From the NCBI GenBank assembly GCA_030426865.1, contig JAUHXN010000151.1, positions 1-7,177 on the forward strand: a stretch of 7,177 bases of DNA, written 5' to 3'. Below the pieces are notes generated by a model. That model worked only from the letters and a program-made list of their open reading frames with translations. It was not told the origin of the DNA and ran no database searches. Within the stretch, counting starts at the first letter, position 1. Each line of letters begins with the position of its first letter. Positions 1 through 6,376 of the stretch are shown here, one piece after another. The position numbers and the translations under genes were made by a program. The DNA comes from a bacterium (GTDB taxonomy: Bacteria > Bacteroidota > Ignavibacteria > Kapaibacteriales > UBA2268).

Positions 1-44
1 GCTCCATAGCCGACGATGGCAATTTTAGGTAGCTCATTAGTCAT
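1..44 (-). CDS. N-terminus of a Rossmann-fold oxidoreductase, possibly dihydrodipicolinate reductase (partial)
   Basis: Only the start of this gene lies in the window. It reads leftwards from the ATG at 44-42 and runs off the left edge after 14 whole codons and two bases of a fifteenth (GCn, Ala). The peptide is MTNELPKIAIVGYGA. A short beta strand followed by GYGA is the beginning of an NAD(P)-binding Rossmann fold (GxGxxG). DapB proteins (4-hydroxy-tetrahydrodipicolinate reductase, lysine and diaminopimelate synthesis) often begin with an I-A-I-V-G-Y-G-x-M-G pattern, so DapB is my first guess. Other short-chain or homoserine/prephenate-type dehydrogenases start in a similar way, so no symbol is given. 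A strong terminator lies upstream at 70-114, so the gene probably has its own promoter. I could not identify one with confidence in the 25 bases between the two. Confidence 0.6.
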   Translation of the reverse strand, partial: MTNELPKIAIVGYG

Positions 45-69
45 AATTGCCTTTGTTTTAATCTATTAT

Positions 70-114
70 AAAAAAATAAAGATAAGCAAAAATTAGACTT
101 TCTGCTTACCTTTA
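70..114 (-). terminator. Intrinsic terminator of the aminotransferase gene
   Basis: Read on the minus strand, TAAAGGTAAGC (114-104) pairs with GCTTATCTTTA (87-77) as 11 base pairs with one G-U wobble. The stem can extend inwards by five more pairs (103-99 with 92-88, one more G-U), leaving a 6-base loop. Seven T residues follow at once (76-70). It begins 25 bases after the aminotransferase stop codon. On the plus strand the hairpin has no following T-run, so it should act only leftwards. Confidence 0.85.
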
Positions 115-139
115 AAGACCGAAATAATCTATTTAAATT

Positions 140-1342
140 TTAATTATACTTTTTATATTGCTTGTAAAATTCACCGATAAGGGTAAAAGCTTTGTCTATA
201 GTATCCTCTGTAGGGCAGATGACTATACGGAAATGAGAACTACCTGGTTTCTGGCCGAAACCCGTACCCGGTACTACAACAACTCCAGTGGCTTTAAGCA
301 ATTCTTCACAGAAGTGAAAGTCATTTTCAACATCGATAGATGGGAAAGCATAGAAAGCACCCTGAGGAGCTACTAAATCAATACCATCAATATTACTAAC
401 TTTATCCATCATCAGATTTCTTCTAGATACTAATTTATTGATAGACTCTTCTAAGTGCGATTGGTCACCTTGCAGAGCTGGTTTTATACAATACTGAAGG
501 GGATGGTTAGCAGAAACACGACTTCGAAGCATTTTATTAACTGCTTCTACGTATTCGTTTAGCAAGCTACTTTTTCCAGATATAATCCCCCATCCTAATC
601 TAAAGCCAGGAGCCATATAGTTTTTAGACATTCCTGAAAAAGTAACACAAGGTATATCTGGGTCGATTGAAGCAATTGAAACCATCTCTGTATCGTCGAA
701 TATCAATTTATCGTAAATCTCATCAGAGAAAATGATTAGACCATGTTCTCTTGCTATTTCTACTATTTGCTCTAGTAACTCACGTGGATATACTGCGCCA
801 GTAGGGTTATTAGGGTTGATTAATACTATTGCTCTAGTCTTATCATTAATTTTCGATTTTATATCTTCTATATCTGGCAACCAACCGTTACTTTCATCTA
901 AGTAATATGGATTTGCCTCTAACTCCAACTTCGATTCTATAGCATTATACAAAGGGTAACCTGGAGTTGGCATAAGGAAGTTTTCACCTCTATTGAGTAA
1001 TGCAGATAAGCATATTTCAATAGCTTCAGCAGCACCTGTAGTAATACATATATCTTGTATATTCTTAATACCTTTTCGTTCCTCAGCATCTTTTCGAACA
1101 GCTTCAATAGCTTCAGGAGTTCCAGAAGACGGGGCATAACCATTCTTTCTGTTGTGAAGTGCATCTACGACACTATCTATAAGGTGTTTGGGAGTATCAA
1201 AATCATATACATTAGGGTCGCCAATATTTAGGTAATGCATTTCGATACCTGTTTTAGCCACTCCTTGAGCAAGCATTATAATATCACGGATTGCATAATG
1301 AATATTATCCGTTCTAAAAGCTGGTATAATTGGGTTTATCAT
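140..1342 (-). CDS. Class I/II PLP-dependent aminotransferase, alanine aminotransferase (AlaA-like) type
   Basis: A complete 400-residue cytosolic fold-type I aminotransferase, normal length for the family. It most likely moves an amino group between alanine or another amino acid and 2-oxoglutarate, with pyridoxal phosphate bound as a Schiff base. Visible landmarks are the N-terminal AIRDII and LNIGDP segments (17-43), the cofactor-region TTGAAEAI (101-108), NPNNPTG with Asn179 (176-182), SDEIY with Asp207 and Tyr210, the PLP lysine in SGMSK (Lys240), GFRLGW with Arg248, and the substrate-carboxylate Arg372 in SHFRI. All catalytic residues are present. The pattern resembles AlaA and archaeal alanine aminotransferases more than AspC or LL-diaminopimelate aminotransferase. 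A role in lysine synthesis is possible given the dapB-like neighbour but is not shown. The ATG at 1342 is preceded by AGGGA (1355-1351) with an 8-base spacer, a reasonable Shine-Dalgarno sequence. A TATATTTG box lies about 50 bases upstream and a terminator follows the gene, so it is probably monocistronic. The family is sure; the exact substrate is not. Confidence 0.93.
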   Translation of the reverse strand: MINPIIPAFRTDNIHYAIRDIIMLAQGVAKTGIEMHYLNIGDPNVYDFDTPKHLIDSVVDALHNRKNGYAPSSGTPEAIEAVRKDAEERKGIKNIQDICITTGAAEAIEICLSALLNRGENFLMPTPGYPLYNAIESKLELEANPYYLDESNGWLPDIEDIKSKINDKTRAIVLINPNNPTGAVYPRELLEQIVEIAREHGLIIFSDEIYDKLIFDDTEMVSIASIDPDIPCVTFSGMSKNYMAPGFRLGWGIISGKSSLLNEYVEAVNKMLRSRVSANHPLQYCIKPALQGDQSHLEESINKLVSRRNLMMDKVSNIDGIDLVAPQGAFYAFPSIDVENDFHFCEELLKATGVVVVPGTGFGQKPGSSHFRIVICPTEDTIDKAFTLIGEFYKQYKKYN

Positions 1343-1374
1343 TGTATTTTTCCCTAAAGTAATATTGTAATTAT

Positions 1375-1393
1375 TAGTCTAAACGAAAGACTA
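1375..1393. promoter_or_regulatory. Short dyad at the predicted aminotransferase transcription start
   Basis: TAGTCT (1375-1380) and AGACTA (1388-1393) form a perfect 6-bp inverted repeat around a 7-base centre. It lies directly downstream of the minus-strand -7 box at 1401-1394, so it would cover the predicted start of transcription. It could be an operator or a 5' leader hairpin. A dyad this short can arise by chance in AT-rich DNA, so this is only a candidate. Confidence 0.25.
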
Positions 1394-1401
1394 CAAATAT
1401 A
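1394..1401 (-). promoter_or_regulatory. Bacteroidota-type -7 promoter box of the aminotransferase gene
   Basis: The minus strand reads TATATTTG, an exact match to the Bacteroidota -7 consensus TAnnTTTG. It would place the transcript start near 1387-1390 and give a leader of about 45 bases. I see no clear TTTG-like -33 box 19-21 bases further upstream, so the call rests on the -7 element and its position. Confidence 0.5.
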
Positions 1402-1502
1402 AGGAATTGTTTTTATAAGCCCTTCATTATTTCCCCAATGGTGTAATTCTGATTAATTGATATTTTTTACTTCCCTCCACCGCTTTTTATCTTCTGATAA
1501 CA

Positions 1503-1514
1503 TCTATTAATAGA
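1503..1514. promoter_or_regulatory. 12-bp perfect palindrome in the divergent intergenic region
   Basis: TCTATTAATAGA equals its own reverse complement. It lies between the two divergent promoters, about 26 bases upstream of the weak -33 box of the peptidase promoter, where an activator or a shared regulator could bind. No second copy is visible in the gap. It is entirely AT-rich at its centre and may be chance. Confidence 0.25.
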
Positions 1515-1540
1515 ATTACCTTTCATACTTCTTCAAATCA

Positions 1541-1570
1541 TTTCAGACTCCCAAAAATTTACTATATTTG
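1541..1570 (+). promoter_or_regulatory. Bacteroidota-type promoter of the peptidase-pyrE operon
   Basis: TATATTTG at 1563-1570 matches the Bacteroidota -7 consensus TAnnTTTG exactly. A weak -33 candidate, TTTC (consensus TTTG), lies at 1541-1544 with an 18-base spacer, slightly under the usual 19-21. Transcription would start near 1575, leaving a leader of only about 15-25 bases before the coding region. Confidence 0.6.
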
Positions 1571-1597
1571 TAAATCAAAAAATTAGCCGTGAGCAGA

Positions 1598-2938
1598 ATG
1601 AAAAAGATACTATTCCTACTATTATTTCCAGTACTTATATTCGCAAAAGACTTCAATCCTGATGATTATGAAGATGATGTAGATAAAATCATCGAAGCAG
1701 CTATGAAAAGTAATATAGGGTGGGACCGACTAGAGTACTTGTGTAATAACTTCGCAAATCGGCTTAGTGGAACTCCTGAATTAGAGAGAACAATAGATTG
1801 GATCTATGAAGAAATGCATAAAGATGGTTTAGCTAATGTCCAAAAACAACCAGTATTGGTGCCGAATTGGAAAAGACATTATGAATCATTGAAAGTCGTT
1901 TTCCCAATGGAATATAAAATTGATATGCTTGGCTTGGGTGGTAGTATAGCCACACCACAAGAAGGGATAACTGCTGAAGTCATAGTTGTCAGAGACAAAG
2001 ATGAACTAGATAGAAGAAAAGATGAAGTTAAAGGTAAAATTGTACTTTTCAATGTACCATTCACAACATACGGACAAACAGTTCAATATAGATTCTACGG
2101 AGCACAGTGGGCTGGACAATACGGTGCAGTCGCAAGTCTAATCCGCTCCGTTAGCCCAATTGGTTTTGACAATCCACATACAGGAATGATGGCTTATAAT
2201 GATAGTACCACTAAGATACCACATGCTGCTATTACCTTGGAAGGCGCTGAGCTATTACAAAGATATCAAGATAAAGGTCAAAGAGCAACAATCAACTTAA
2301 CTATGCACGCAAAGCATTATCCAGATGCAATCTCACACAATGTAATGGGTGAAACAAAGGGAAGCACTCTATCTGACGAAATTATTTCCGTAGGTGGTCA
2401 TATAGACGCTTGGGATGCTGGTCAAGGTGCTCAAGATGATGGCGCTGGATGTATGACTACTTGGGAAGCAGTGAGATTAATAGATGAATTAGGACTAAAT
2501 AATAACAGAACAATACGTGCTGTAATGTGGACTAACGAAGAAAATGGTGCAATGGGCGGTAAGGAATACGCTAGGGGCTTTTCACACGAAAAACACGCTA
2601 TGGCTTTCGAATCTGACGCTGGTACATTTGCTCCCTTAGTTATTAGATTCAGTGGTAGTCCAGAAATTTTAGAACAAGTTAAAAAATTCGAACCATTATT
2701 AAAGAAAGTAAACCCACAAATTACTGTAGGCGAAGGTGGTGGTGGAGTCGACATAGGGCCACTGATGGAAACTGGTGTACCCGGCATGAGCTTATCACCA
2801 GATGATAAAGGAAGATATTTTTGGTATCATCATTCCCCTGCTGACACTTTCGACAAAGTTGATAAGGACGAATTCAAACAATGTGTGGCGGCGATTGCTG
2901 TTACAATTTACTTATACTCAATATTAGAATTAGAATGA
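1598..2938 (+). CDS. Secreted M28 family zinc metallopeptidase, carboxypeptidase Q-like
   Basis: An exported dinuclear-zinc exopeptidase that probably trims peptides or dipeptides in the periplasm or outside the cell. From the ATG at 1598 the protein has 446 residues and starts MKKILFLLLFPVLIFA, a clear signal peptide. An in-frame GTG at 1589 would add three residues; I prefer the ATG because the signal peptide starts cleanly there. Using numbering from the GTG, residues about 120-245 form a protease-associated insert, followed by the M28 catalytic domain. Its ligands are all visible: GGHIDAWD (His271, Asp273), QDDGAG (Asp283/284), NEENG (Glu317 catalytic, Glu318 ligand), ESDAGTF (Asp343) and YHHSPADT (His414/415). 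The ESDAGTF and HHSPADT motifs and the total length match the carboxypeptidase Q (plasma glutamate carboxypeptidase) group better than aminopeptidase S or Y. No residue is missing, so it should be active. Its TGA stop overlaps the ATG of pyrE. Exact substrates cannot be read from the sequence. Confidence 0.93.
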   Translation: MKKILFLLLFPVLIFAKDFNPDDYEDDVDKIIEAAMKSNIGWDRLEYLCNNFANRLSGTPELERTIDWIYEEMHKDGLANVQKQPVLVPNWKRHYESLKVVFPMEYKIDMLGLGGSIATPQEGITAEVIVVRDKDELDRRKDEVKGKIVLFNVPFTTYGQTVQYRFYGAQWAGQYGAVASLIRSVSPIGFDNPHTGMMAYNDSTTKIPHAAITLEGAELLQRYQDKGQRATINLTMHAKHYPDAISHNVMGETKGSTLSDEIISVGGHIDAWDAGQGAQDDGAGCMTTWEAVRLIDELGLNNNRTIRAVMWTNEENGAMGGKEYARGFSHEKHAMAFESDAGTFAPLVIRFSGSPEILEQVKKFEPLLKKVNPQITVGEGGGGVDIGPLMETGVPGMSLSPDDKGRYFWYHHSPADTFDKVDKDEFKQCVAAIAVTIYLYSILELE

Positions 2939-3459
2939 CAAAACAAGAACTTTGCAAAGAAATATATAAAGTAGCACATATAACAGGCGAATTTAAACTT
3001 CGCTCGGGCGTAACTAGCCATGAATATTTTGATAAATATCAATTCGAGTCAAGACCAACTTTACTCAAAGAAATTGGCAAACAAATTAATGAGACTATTA
3101 TCCCTGGATTAGAATTTGATATGTTAGCACCATTAGAAATGGGGGGTATTCCTATAGCTACTGCTATATCACTACAAAACAACTTTGATATGGTATTAGT
3201 CCGCAAAGAAGCCAAAGAATACGGCACTTGCAAATTGGCTGAAGGTCCAGATATAGCTGGTAAAAAATTACTTATTATAGAAGATGTAGTTACTAGTGGT
3301 GGTCAGATTATAATCAGTGCTGGTGAATTACGCCAAAGAGGTGCTATCGTCGAAGAAGCTATATGTGTTATTAATAGAGAAGCTGGCGGAGAAGAAAAGC
3401 TTAAAGAGGCAGGTATTAAACTTCATTCATTATTTACAATGACTGAGTTGAAGGCCTAG
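2935..3459 (+). CDS. pyrE: Orotate phosphoribosyltransferase (short form)
   Basis: Joins orotate to PRPP to give orotidine 5'-monophosphate, the fifth step of pyrimidine synthesis, in the cytosol. The protein has 174 residues, shorter than E. coli PyrE (213) but typical of the compact type. Landmarks are the orotate-side loop RSGVTSHEYFDKYQF (23-37), the flexible catalytic loop RKEAKEYGTCKLAEG (90-104) with its lysines, and the PRPP-binding signature LIIEDVVTSGGQ (113-124) with Glu116-Asp117. The reading frame is open back to an ATG at 2881, but that start would lie 58 bases inside the peptidase gene and add an unrelated stretch (MCGGDCCYN...). The ATG at 2935 gives a normal PyrE N-terminus (MTKQEL). 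That ATG shares bases with the peptidase stop in an ATGA overlap, so translation is probably coupled and both genes use the promoter at 1541-1570. No terminator follows; the next gene converges 6 bases away. Other pyrimidine genes are not nearby. Confidence 0.93.
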   Translation: MTKQELCKEIYKVAHITGEFKLRSGVTSHEYFDKYQFESRPTLLKEIGKQINETIIPGLEFDMLAPLEMGGIPIATAISLQNNFDMVLVRKEAKEYGTCKLAEGPDIAGKKLLIIEDVVTSGGQIIISAGELRQRGAIVEEAICVINREAGGEEKLKEAGIKLHSLFTMTELKA

Positions 3460-3465
3460 AATATA

Positions 3466-4821
3466 TTACTTCGCAATTATTATTATCTCTGTTCTTCGGT
3501 TGAGTTTTCGTCCAAACTCAGTATCATTTGACGCTATTGGTCGGCTTTCTCCGTGCCCTTGAGTTTTTATTCTTTTACCTGATATACCCTTTTTGATTAG
3601 GTAAGCTTTTACACTTTCAGCTCTGAATTTTGATAGTCGGTTATTGACTGCTTCGCTACCGATAGCATCTGTATGACCTTCGATCATAACCACAACATTT
3701 TTTCTATTGTTCATAAACATAGAAAGTACTTCCAGCTCTGGTACAGAATCAGGTAGATTAGAACTACCAGTTTTGTATAGCATATTCTCAATAATCAATT
3801 TACGCCCCAATTCAACGATTGGAATAGTTTTTTTAGTTAGCTCTTCTTTCTTCTCATTTATAATAGCTATATCAATACTATCTGGAATAGCCGGTTTAGC
3901 AGTTCTATACTTTAATGCATATAAATTAGTTAACTGATTAGAGAAATTATCCAAAATAGTAGAGAATGGATAATCTATATCATAGAAATTGCCACGAGTA
4001 TTCGAAGAAATATAGTTATAGGCAGATAACCTAGGAGGCACAATACTAAAGACTCTCACTTGGTCATCGAATAACATTTTAGTTATAGATTCAGTTGTCT
4101 GATCAGAACTACCAACTCCAGTCTCACCAGCTTGATGATATGGTGCATCAGTTACCAATACAGCTACTTTATTAGCAGATGGTCTGTACTCTATTTGCTT
4201 TGAAGCAGCCTTAAGTGCTTCTAGAGCATTTTCCTTTACATCTCCTCCACCCTTAGCTTTAACCCGACCTATCCAACCTAGGAAATCATTAACGTCTGGA
4301 GTAGGTTGATAAACTTTATCAACTTCATCAGAAAATAATATTAAACCAAGAGTATAGTCAATTCCTCTAGTCTTAAGGAAATCTGTTAGATCACGTACCT
4401 TTTGTCTAACAGCATCAATATATGACTGCATTGATCCGGTTTGATCTATTACAAAAATAAAATCTACAGGTACTCTTTCGTTAATAGAAAGTTTATCTAC
4501 AGATATTACTTGATGTTCAACTCCATTTTCTAGTACAGTTAGTCCCTCAGAATAAAGAGTATCAAGTGGTTGGCCATAGATATTATATGCTTCTACAATT
4601 ACTTTTATTATTGGGTAATTAGAAATATCTACATTTTGGATAGTAAGTTTTATCTCTTTTTGTTCGTAAGTCACCGATGCAGAGCGCATTAAATCTTTTC
4701 GCTTGGCTGTACTATCACCAGAAGAAGGGTTATCTTTGAGATTATCAGATTGGGCTATTGCTATATTACTAAAAGTAAATACAGTGGCTAGTGCAATTAA
4801 TATAACAATGGCTCTATTCAT
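3466..4821 (-). CDS. Exported von Willebrand factor A domain protein with C-terminal OmpA peptidoglycan-binding domain
   Basis: A 451-residue envelope protein. Residues 1-23 are a signal peptide, probably cut at AIA|QS. A polar linker follows (24-48), then a beta-rich segment (about 50-112) with an F/L-x-V-x-ENG-type strand (TVLENGVEH) often found just before secreted vWA domains. The vWA domain spans about 118-305: the metal-site motif is DQTGSM (Asp126, Thr128, Ser130), followed by GGGD (191-194) and VTDAP (Asp225). The OmpA domain covers about 340-451, with EGHTD (381-385), NNRLSKFRAESV, GHGESRP and GRKLNRRTE. Asp385 and Arg442/443 correspond to the residues that grip diaminopimelate in peptidoglycan. 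The protein should therefore be anchored to the cell wall and use its vWA domain for metal-dependent binding to a protein partner I cannot name. The ATG at 4821 has no Shine-Dalgarno sequence. A terminator lies 25 bases upstream, so it needs its own promoter or read-through. Domain calls are firm; function is open. Confidence 0.92.
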   Translation of the reverse strand: MNRAIVILIALATVFTFSNIAIAQSDNLKDNPSSGDSTAKRKDLMRSASVTYEQKEIKLTIQNVDISNYPIIKVIVEAYNIYGQPLDTLYSEGLTVLENGVEHQVISVDKLSINERVPVDFIFVIDQTGSMQSYIDAVRQKVRDLTDFLKTRGIDYTLGLILFSDEVDKVYQPTPDVNDFLGWIGRVKAKGGGDVKENALEALKAASKQIEYRPSANKVAVLVTDAPYHQAGETGVGSSDQTTESITKMLFDDQVRVFSIVPPRLSAYNYISSNTRGNFYDIDYPFSTILDNFSNQLTNLYALKYRTAKPAIPDSIDIAIINEKKEELTKKTIPIVELGRKLIIENMLYKTGSSNLPDSVPELEVLSMFMNNRKNVVVMIEGHTDAIGSEAVNNRLSKFRAESVKAYLIKKGISGKRIKTQGHGESRPIASNDTEFGRKLNRRTEIIIIAK

Positions 4822-4846
4822 CTTGCAAGTTACTGAAAGTAGAAAT

Positions 4847-4881
4847 AAAAAAAAACCCCTCTGCTCTAAAACAGAAGGGTT
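4847..4881 (-). terminator. Intrinsic terminator of the outer-membrane protein gene pair
   Basis: On the minus strand AACCCTTCTG (4881-4872) pairs with CAGAGGGGTT (4863-4854) as ten base pairs with one G-U wobble and an 8-base loop. It is followed by a T-run complementary to the A-tract 4847-4855. The hairpin starts 9 bases after the stop codon of the barrel gene at 4891. On the plus strand the G-U becomes a C-A mismatch and there is no good T-run, so it acts leftwards. Confidence 0.9.
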
Positions 4882-4890
4882 GTTGATTTC

Positions 4891-6354
4891 TTATATTGTA
4901 ATTCTAAGTATTGGACTTATCATAAAGAAGTTTTGAATTTCGTAAGGCCTTTGATCTCTCATAATAGTAGAGAATTTTCCTTCAAGTAAAAACCAATTAC
5001 CAAATATTGGTAAATAAGCTTGTGCCATTAATATTTGGTTTGAGTATTGAACACTCAAACTAAATGGAAATGCTTGTTGGTTTCTATATTGTGCTTTCAA
5101 ATATAACCAATCAGCAAACTCGTTTGGTTTATAAGTAGCAAGTCCTACCACGTTTTCTCTTTCTATTATATACTCAAATCCTTGTTGGTACAATAAGTAC
5201 TCATCTACTTGAGCATAACTAGCACCAACATCAAATCTGAAATAATGAGAAGGTGTATTTTCATTACCTACCCATAGATTATAGAATAATGTTGCTTGAC
5301 CAGTTTCTCTTAGTAATGGCGCTACACCTAATTTTGTAATTGTAGTATCACCGTTACGAGGATCTTGGTATTCTGCATCCCTTCTGAATTCAGCAGTAGC
5401 ACTATTATATCTTCCGTAAGACTCGATAGCAACATTTCTGTTTCTCAAGTCACTGAAAGGTAATTCTAGATTTAGACCAATACCGAATTGAGGATGGAAA
5501 GGCATGTGAATATCAAAACCAGCAACTAACTTGCCATCTGGTCCAGCATTCAACAATCTATCCGCAACCCAAGAAAATGCAGTTCCTTCATTGTCTAATC
5601 CTGAAGAATGTCTATAACCACCACCTAAATAAGCGTTAATTAATCTAGGAACAAATTCTCTAGTTGCAGGATCTGTATTATTCATCAATGGTCTTTGTAA
5701 AGTAACTTTACTCTCACCAGCTGACCAGAATTGGTATCCAACTTCGTCAGTACCTACTTTATTTTGAATCCAAAATCCAGTTTCACCTATTTTAAGTGAT
5801 TGCTCGAACAAAGACATAGTGATTGCTTGAATTTTATCTTCAGGCTTTAAGTAATCTTGAATCGCAGTTGCCTCAGAAGGCTTTACTGGAATCTCAGGTG
5901 GAATTTCGATATAACAATAAGTTCTAGAATCTGCACCAGGAGTAGGTCTTTCATAGATATTATAGTTATCATCACCTGATAAATACTTAGAGATTTTCTT
6001 TATGTTTTGATCTATCTCTTGTGGGTTCATAGTTGCTTTACCACAAGTAATCAATAGTATTTCATAGTTTCTTTCTCTAGGTGGCTTTGGTGAAGCCAAA
6101 ACTTCGATTTCTTCGATATTCAATTCATCTTTAGAATATCCATAGATAGAGAATGCTTGATAGATTTGGAATTGCAAATCTGGCTCACATACTTTCCAAC
6201 GAGGAAACATCTTACGTAATTCATAATCAATCGTCGTCAAAGAATCAACGTAGTTGAAGTCACTTGTAGCTGACTGAGCAAAACCATTATAAGTTGTGCC
6301 AGTTAGCATTAAGATGCTTGCAATTATTAATATTTTTATGTTTTTCATATTCAT
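4891..6354 (-). CDS. Predicted outer-membrane beta-barrel protein with N-terminal periplasmic domain, function unknown
   Basis: I do not recognise this family. From the ATG at 6354 the protein has 487 residues. It starts MNMKNIK with a hydrophobic core to about residue 21 and a likely signal peptidase site at GFA|QS (26/27). Residues about 30-215 are a mixed, charged, probably periplasmic region with three cysteines (56, 104, 147). The rest alternates polar and hydrophobic residues with many Gly, Tyr, Phe and Trp, as in an outer-membrane barrel (for example GFDIHMPFHPQFGIGLNLEL and YFRFDVGASYAQV), and ends in the beta strand SPILRITI. The frame is open to an ATG at 6387, but that start would put MYSNNCITERK before the signal peptide and overlap the upstream gene by 11 bases. 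ATGs at 6354 or 6348 give a proper signal peptide; 6354 has an A-rich AGAAAGAAAA leader. The upstream barrel gene ends 22 bases away with no promoter or terminator between, so the two are probably co-transcribed. A strong terminator follows. Confidence 0.75.
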   Translation of the reverse strand: MNMKNIKILIIASILMLTGTTYNGFAQSATSDFNYVDSLTTIDYELRKMFPRWKVCEPDLQFQIYQAFSIYGYSKDELNIEEIEVLASPKPPRERNYEILLITCGKATMNPQEIDQNIKKISKYLSGDDNYNIYERPTPGADSRTYCYIEIPPEIPVKPSEATAIQDYLKPEDKIQAITMSLFEQSLKIGETGFWIQNKVGTDEVGYQFWSAGESKVTLQRPLMNNTDPATREFVPRLINAYLGGGYRHSSGLDNEGTAFSWVADRLLNAGPDGKLVAGFDIHMPFHPQFGIGLNLELPFSDLRNRNVAIESYGRYNSATAEFRRDAEYQDPRNGDTTITKLGVAPLLRETGQATLFYNLWVGNENTPSHYFRFDVGASYAQVDEYLLYQQGFEYIIERENVVGLATYKPNEFADWLYLKAQYRNQQAFPFSLSVQYSNQILMAQAYLPIFGNWFLLEGKFSTIMRDQRPYEIQNFFMISPILRITI

Positions 6355-6376
6355 TTTTCTTTCTGTTATACAATTA

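Noticed and set aside
65..70. TATAAT on the minus strand just after the terminator, as a possible -10 for the dapB-like gene.
   Set aside because: It overlaps the end of the T-run, has no -35 at the right distance, and the other promoters here use the Bacteroidota-type box.
937..1164. A 75-codon open frame in another frame of the aminotransferase gene.
   Set aside because: Leucine-rich shadow frame within an intact, conserved gene; no ribosome binding site or family resemblance.
1467..1526. A 19-codon minus-strand frame (MKGNSINRCYQKIKSGGGK) in the divergent intergenic region.
   Set aside because: No ribosome binding site, no promoter before it, no repeated control codons of a leader peptide, and it lies upstream of the aminotransferase -7 box. 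Chance frame.
2431..2787. A 118-codon minus-strand open frame inside the peptidase gene.
   Set aside because: Antisense shadow of a well-conserved M28 domain, proline- and serine-rich, with no recognisable domain or start signal.
2881..2934. Upstream ATG extension of pyrE (MCGGDCCYNLLILNIRIR).
   Set aside because: It lies within the peptidase coding sequence, has no PyrE similarity, and the ATGA-coupled start at 2935 gives the normal N-terminus.
4997..5013. TTACCAA-ATA-TTGGTAA, a 7-bp perfect inverted repeat.
   Set aside because: It lies inside the barrel gene and encodes L-P-I-F-G-N in a normal strand-turn segment. No promoter or terminator feature goes with it.
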